From NCBI GenBank assembly GCA_963966185.1, contig CAWZYM010000214.1, positions 153,501 through 217,500 on the forward strand: a stretch of DNA of 64,000 nucleotides, written 5' to 3'. The translations under genes and the position numbers were made by a program. Positions 60,918-64,000 of the stretch are shown piece by piece. This DNA is from Rhabditoides inermis. Taxonomy: Eukaryota > Nematoda > Chromadorea > Rhabditida > Rhabditidae. Position 1 is the stretch's first letter, and each line of letters starts with the position of its first letter. The notes beneath the pieces were generated by a model. It ran no database searches. It was given only the letters and a program-made list of their open reading frames with translations, and was not told the origin of the DNA.

Positions 60918-61414
60918 TTAGTGCGCAGCGACAGCGACTGAAGTCTCCATCTTGCCCGCAGAAGCCTCCTCCTTCGAAGGCGTCATCGACTCGCGAATGA
61001 AAGCGACCACCTAAAAACATACTATTAACCAAAACTTTTGTAAATACACACCTTCTTGATGTCGGGTCGGCGGGTGGGGTCGTGGTCCCACATGGTGGCG
61101 ACAAAGTCGCGGACCTTGAGCGGCACGGCACGCGGGATGGTGGGACGCGCGCCAGAGAGGACCTCAATGTAAAGTAGAGACCAAAAAGAGACCCTCATCA
61201 GAAAGATCAAAACTGCCGCGAACCATCAGAAATCTCAAAAAATGTGCCTTTTCTAAGTATCATAAAGCGGATTTTTGATACATAATCGCCTTGAGAATGT
61301 GTGATTCCAAATCTGTTCTCACCTTCTGCTTGATCTCTTTCAGCGGGGTGCCAGTGAAGGGCGCGGCGCCGTCGGTGAACACTTCGTAGCACAGCATCTG
61401 GATGGAGGTGTGAT

Positions 61415-61476
<62 letters not shown>

Positions 61477-61488
61477 AAGAGAGAGAGA

Positions 61489-61530
<42 letters not shown>

Positions 61531-61627
61531 GCTCACCGCCAGTCCGTAGATGTCACTGGCGTAGCTCATCTTGCCGTCCCTCAGCACCTCCGGAGCCATA
61601 CTGCGATGAGCAGACTCCTGCAATGAC

Positions 61628-61675
<48 letters not shown>

Positions 61676-62446
61676 TTCTTTCTCTCCCCACCTGAACCGC
61701 CGGCACCAGGTTGACGCCAATGTGCGCGCTGCCAAACTCGGCCAGCTTCACCTTAATCATTATCGATTGATTATCGATTATCGATCGACCCACCGCGCAC
61801 CCGTCGCCGATGCGGGCGCAGCGCGCAGCCAGCTCCCCCACCACTCGCCTCTCCTCGTGCAGATACTCCACCGCCAGAGAGAGATGCAGGCAACTGCAAA
61901 GATCATAGCATAGTATAGTATTGTACAGTAAAGTATATCATAGTATAGTATGGATCATGATATCTGATCATGATATATATAGACATGATAAGTTTTTAAA
62001 TTGTTCTGTTAACCGTAGGTTCAGGTAGTCAAATTAGGTGTACGTTGAAGCAAATCAAATCCTCACATCTTCATTTTGTCATCGATATCCAGATCGCCCG
62101 CGTTTGCCACCAGATACGCCTCGAGGGTGCGGCCTATGAAATCGATAATCAATCAATAACCAATCGATACACACCGGGAAAGTTCTCGAGGACAATCGTC
62201 GGCACAGTGTCCTTCTTGCTCTCGCTCGAAGGAGGGTCCAGCATACCGTACACTCTGGAATACCGTATACCTAACTCGTCAGGATAAACTCACTTGACAA
62301 TGTTGGGATGCTCGAGGTAGCGCATCACAGTGCCCTGAAAATAGATGAATCAATACCAATCGATATCGATCGATATACCATGTTCATGAGCTCGGAGCCA
62401 CGCTGACGAGTTGCCATAGAGCAACCGCGGGGCTAAAAACACTTTT

Positions 62447-62508
<62 letters not shown>

Positions 62509-62540
62509 GAAAGAGAGAGAGAGAGAGAGAGGAGAGAGAG

Positions 62541-62575
<35 letters not shown>

Positions 62576-63037
62576 AAGAGATTCTCCCTCGCACCTTGAT
62601 GAGAACCACGTCGGCCATCTTACCACCGGTCAGCTTCAGCTTTGCCGTCGTCGCATCAGTGAACTGACCGTGCAAGAGCACGTTCCCGCTAAAAACAATA
62701 ATCAATCGATAATCAATCGATCGATCCGCTCACCGATCGCAAACATCTGCATTGTGGATGGCGACAGGCGCGCGTCGAATGCCACGACCCAAGCGGAGAG
62801 ATTTCTGGAATTTCGGAATAACGGCAAGATCGATGATTCAAAAAGCTTAATACTCAAGTGTGATGACGTCATCCATGACGTCATGACGTCATCCATGACG
62901 TCATGACGTCATCCATGACGTCATGACGTCATCCATACCTCCTTGATGACAATGTTGGTGGTGCGGTAGTGTTCGATGAGACCGAGCAGGGTGGCGTGGC
63001 GAGAGTGCGTGTCCACCTGGAAAAACACTCTCTCTCT

Positions 63038-63077
<40 letters not shown>

Positions 63078-63745
63078 CTCTCCCTTCTCTCTCCTCTCTC
63101 TCCCTCCCCTCTCTCTCTCTCTCTCTCTTCCCTCTCTCTCACCTGCCACTTCCCGTACCGCTCCTGAATCTGGATGTTCCGGAATCCGAGCCGGCTCACT
63201 CCACCCGGCGACACTACACCCTCGCTAGCAGCAGCATCCTTCGTTCTAGACAATCAATCGATAATCGATCGATAATTGATCGATACTCACGTGATCACGT
63301 AGGCGAGCGCCTTGTTGTCGTCCTTGTTCAGGTCCACCTGAATCAATCGATAACACCTCAATCAATTGATGATCGATCGACCTTGGCCTGGCGGATGAGA
63401 AAGTCTCCCTCTTGCGTGAGCAGAGCGGGAAGGTCGGAGAGAGGAAGGCGGCCATGATAGAACGGCTAAATATTATTTTATTATTAAAAATACATTTTTA
63501 TTTTCATAAAATGAGCAAAAAAGAGCTCAGGATGCACGGTAGTCGCCACTAACAGTCTGACTCATTATATCAGTTTAGGTTAGGGGTATCATCAACGCCC
63601 TGCTTTGGCGGGATCGAACCCGCGAGTGTCGGATCCGTGCGGCGCAGCGCAACCACTGCGCCACATGATCACCGCTCTGAGGTCACCAGACCACCCACAG
63701 AGATGTGTAGTGAGAGAACGGGGAAAGAGCGAGAGAGAAAAAGAG

Positions 63746-63781
<36 letters not shown>

Positions 63782-63880
63782 ACGCACCGACTCCTCGATC
63801 TCGTTGACGTCACAGTTCTTGATCTGTGCCGGGGCGGCAGAGGGGCGGGGCTGCGGGAGGCGGGACTGGGGCGACCGCAT
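60918..63880 (-). CDS. SH2-kinase-like protein with degenerate catalytic site (pseudokinase)
   Basis: Seventeen exons (63880-63788, 63465-63382, 63337-63291, 63245-63143, 63016-62939, 62804-62734, 62688-62595, 62432-62379, 62334-62294, 62254-62175, 62133-62067, 61893-61794, 61751-61692, 61617-61537, 61397-61323, 61162-61052, 61010-60918) give one open frame of 443 aa. The SH2 domain (about 33-133) is canonical: PFYHGRLPLSDLPALL, GDFLIRQ (Arg 56), HATLLGLIEHY. The kinase-like domain keeps the beta-3 lysine (VVLIK, K190), an alpha-C Glu (E204), APE (SMAPEVL), SDIYGLA and the RRPD end. But HRDLAARN is VVGELAARCA (288-297) and DFG is EFG (309-311), and the glycine loop is not recognisable. Layout and length match the Fer-like kinase at 28355-30378, so it is likely a diverged paralogue acting as a phosphotyrosine-reading scaffold (inference). 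A CACCAG acceptor lies 2 nt before the ATG. Confidence 0.9.
61412..61530 (+). repeat. GA microsatellite filling a pseudokinase-gene intron
   Basis: About 120 bp of GA/GAAA words occupy intron 61398-61536 almost entirely; on the sense strand this is CT. Similar tracts fill introns at 61633-61680, 62447-62580 and 63030-63140 of the same gene, the last in the opposite sense. Confidence 0.85.
62863..62936. repeat. 20-bp tandem array with seven TGACGTCA palindromes
   Basis: The unit ATGACGTCATCCATGACGTC repeats about 3.5 times, giving seven exact TGACGTCA sites (the CREB/ATF full-site consensus) in about 74 bp. It lies immediately inside the donor (GTATGG) of the pseudokinase intron 62805-62938. 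Confidence 0.9.
63600..63672 (-). repeat. tRNA-like sequence, copy 4
   Basis: On the minus strand A box TGGCGCAGTGG and B box GGTTCGATCCC lie at tRNA spacing with GCGGG/CCCGC able to pair, but the T loop is one base short in that pairing and acceptor-stem ends do not match well. It is a tRNA-derived element or decayed tRNA gene in the pseudokinase intron 63466-63787. Confidence 0.5.
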
Positions 63881-64000
63881 AACTGGTGGGATGGATGGGG
63901 AAATGACGACGAGGGAAAGAGGAAGAGCAATGAATGCAATGCTGACGTGTTCTTGTCGAGAGTGTGTTGCCACGTTTGAAACACTTAAAAATAAAATGAA

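Overview
The window looks like gene-dense chromosomal DNA from a nematode, most likely a diplogastrid such as Pristionchus (the genus is an inference). The evidence is: a seven-transmembrane chemoreceptor of the nematode Srg/Srv type; clear CED-2, DAF-4, SEC-31 and SET-23-like proteins; TTTCAG-type 3' splice sites; many exons of 40-140 nt; and AG splice acceptors lying 0-35 nt upstream of most start codons, as expected for spliced-leader trans-splicing. All gene models below were assembled by hand from splice consensus and reading phase. Each complete model is open from start to stop with consistent phase at every junction.

Layout, left to right. 294-3281 (+): C-terminal part of an unrecognised protein. 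3613-5925 (-): serpentine chemoreceptor, 8 exons. 6822-9512 (-): small Cys-rich single-pass membrane protein. 10280-27530 (-): sec-31, COPII outer coat, 33 exons, 1173 aa. 28355-30378 (-): active-type SH2-tyrosine kinase of the nematode Fer-like class. 30928-32635 (+): nematode RING-type protein, divergent from the kinase. 32992-41067 (-): daf-4-like type II TGF-beta receptor, 21 exons. 41934-54381 (-): CCDC137-like protein; one intron holds an intact RTE retrotransposon and another holds a complete MSP-domain gene (50326-51420, +). 54554-56397 (-): SET-domain H3K9-type methyltransferase, probably in one operon with the CCDC137-like gene. 57227-60336 (-): ced-2 (Crk adaptor). 60918-63880 (-): a second SH2-kinase protein whose catalytic motifs are lost (pseudokinase).

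The non-coding sequence is the unusual part. Introns fall into recognisable compositional classes: nearly pure CT/GA tracts, 41-47 nt mini-introns built of ATCGAT/TGATT words, and 41-45 nt mini-introns carrying TACCGTATACC. Many exons are flanked, inside the intron, by diverged tandem copies of their own splice junction, and the copies still carry GT or AG. Also present are a 107-bp perfect inverted repeat, a TGACGTCA array, a fold-back element, tRNA-like SINE heads, two LINE copies plus a LINE fragment, and two dispersed repeat families.

The genes do not form one pathway, but several are signalling parts: DAF-4 (TGF-beta), CED-2 (engulfment and migration), and two SH2-kinase proteins, one apparently active and one apparently dead.
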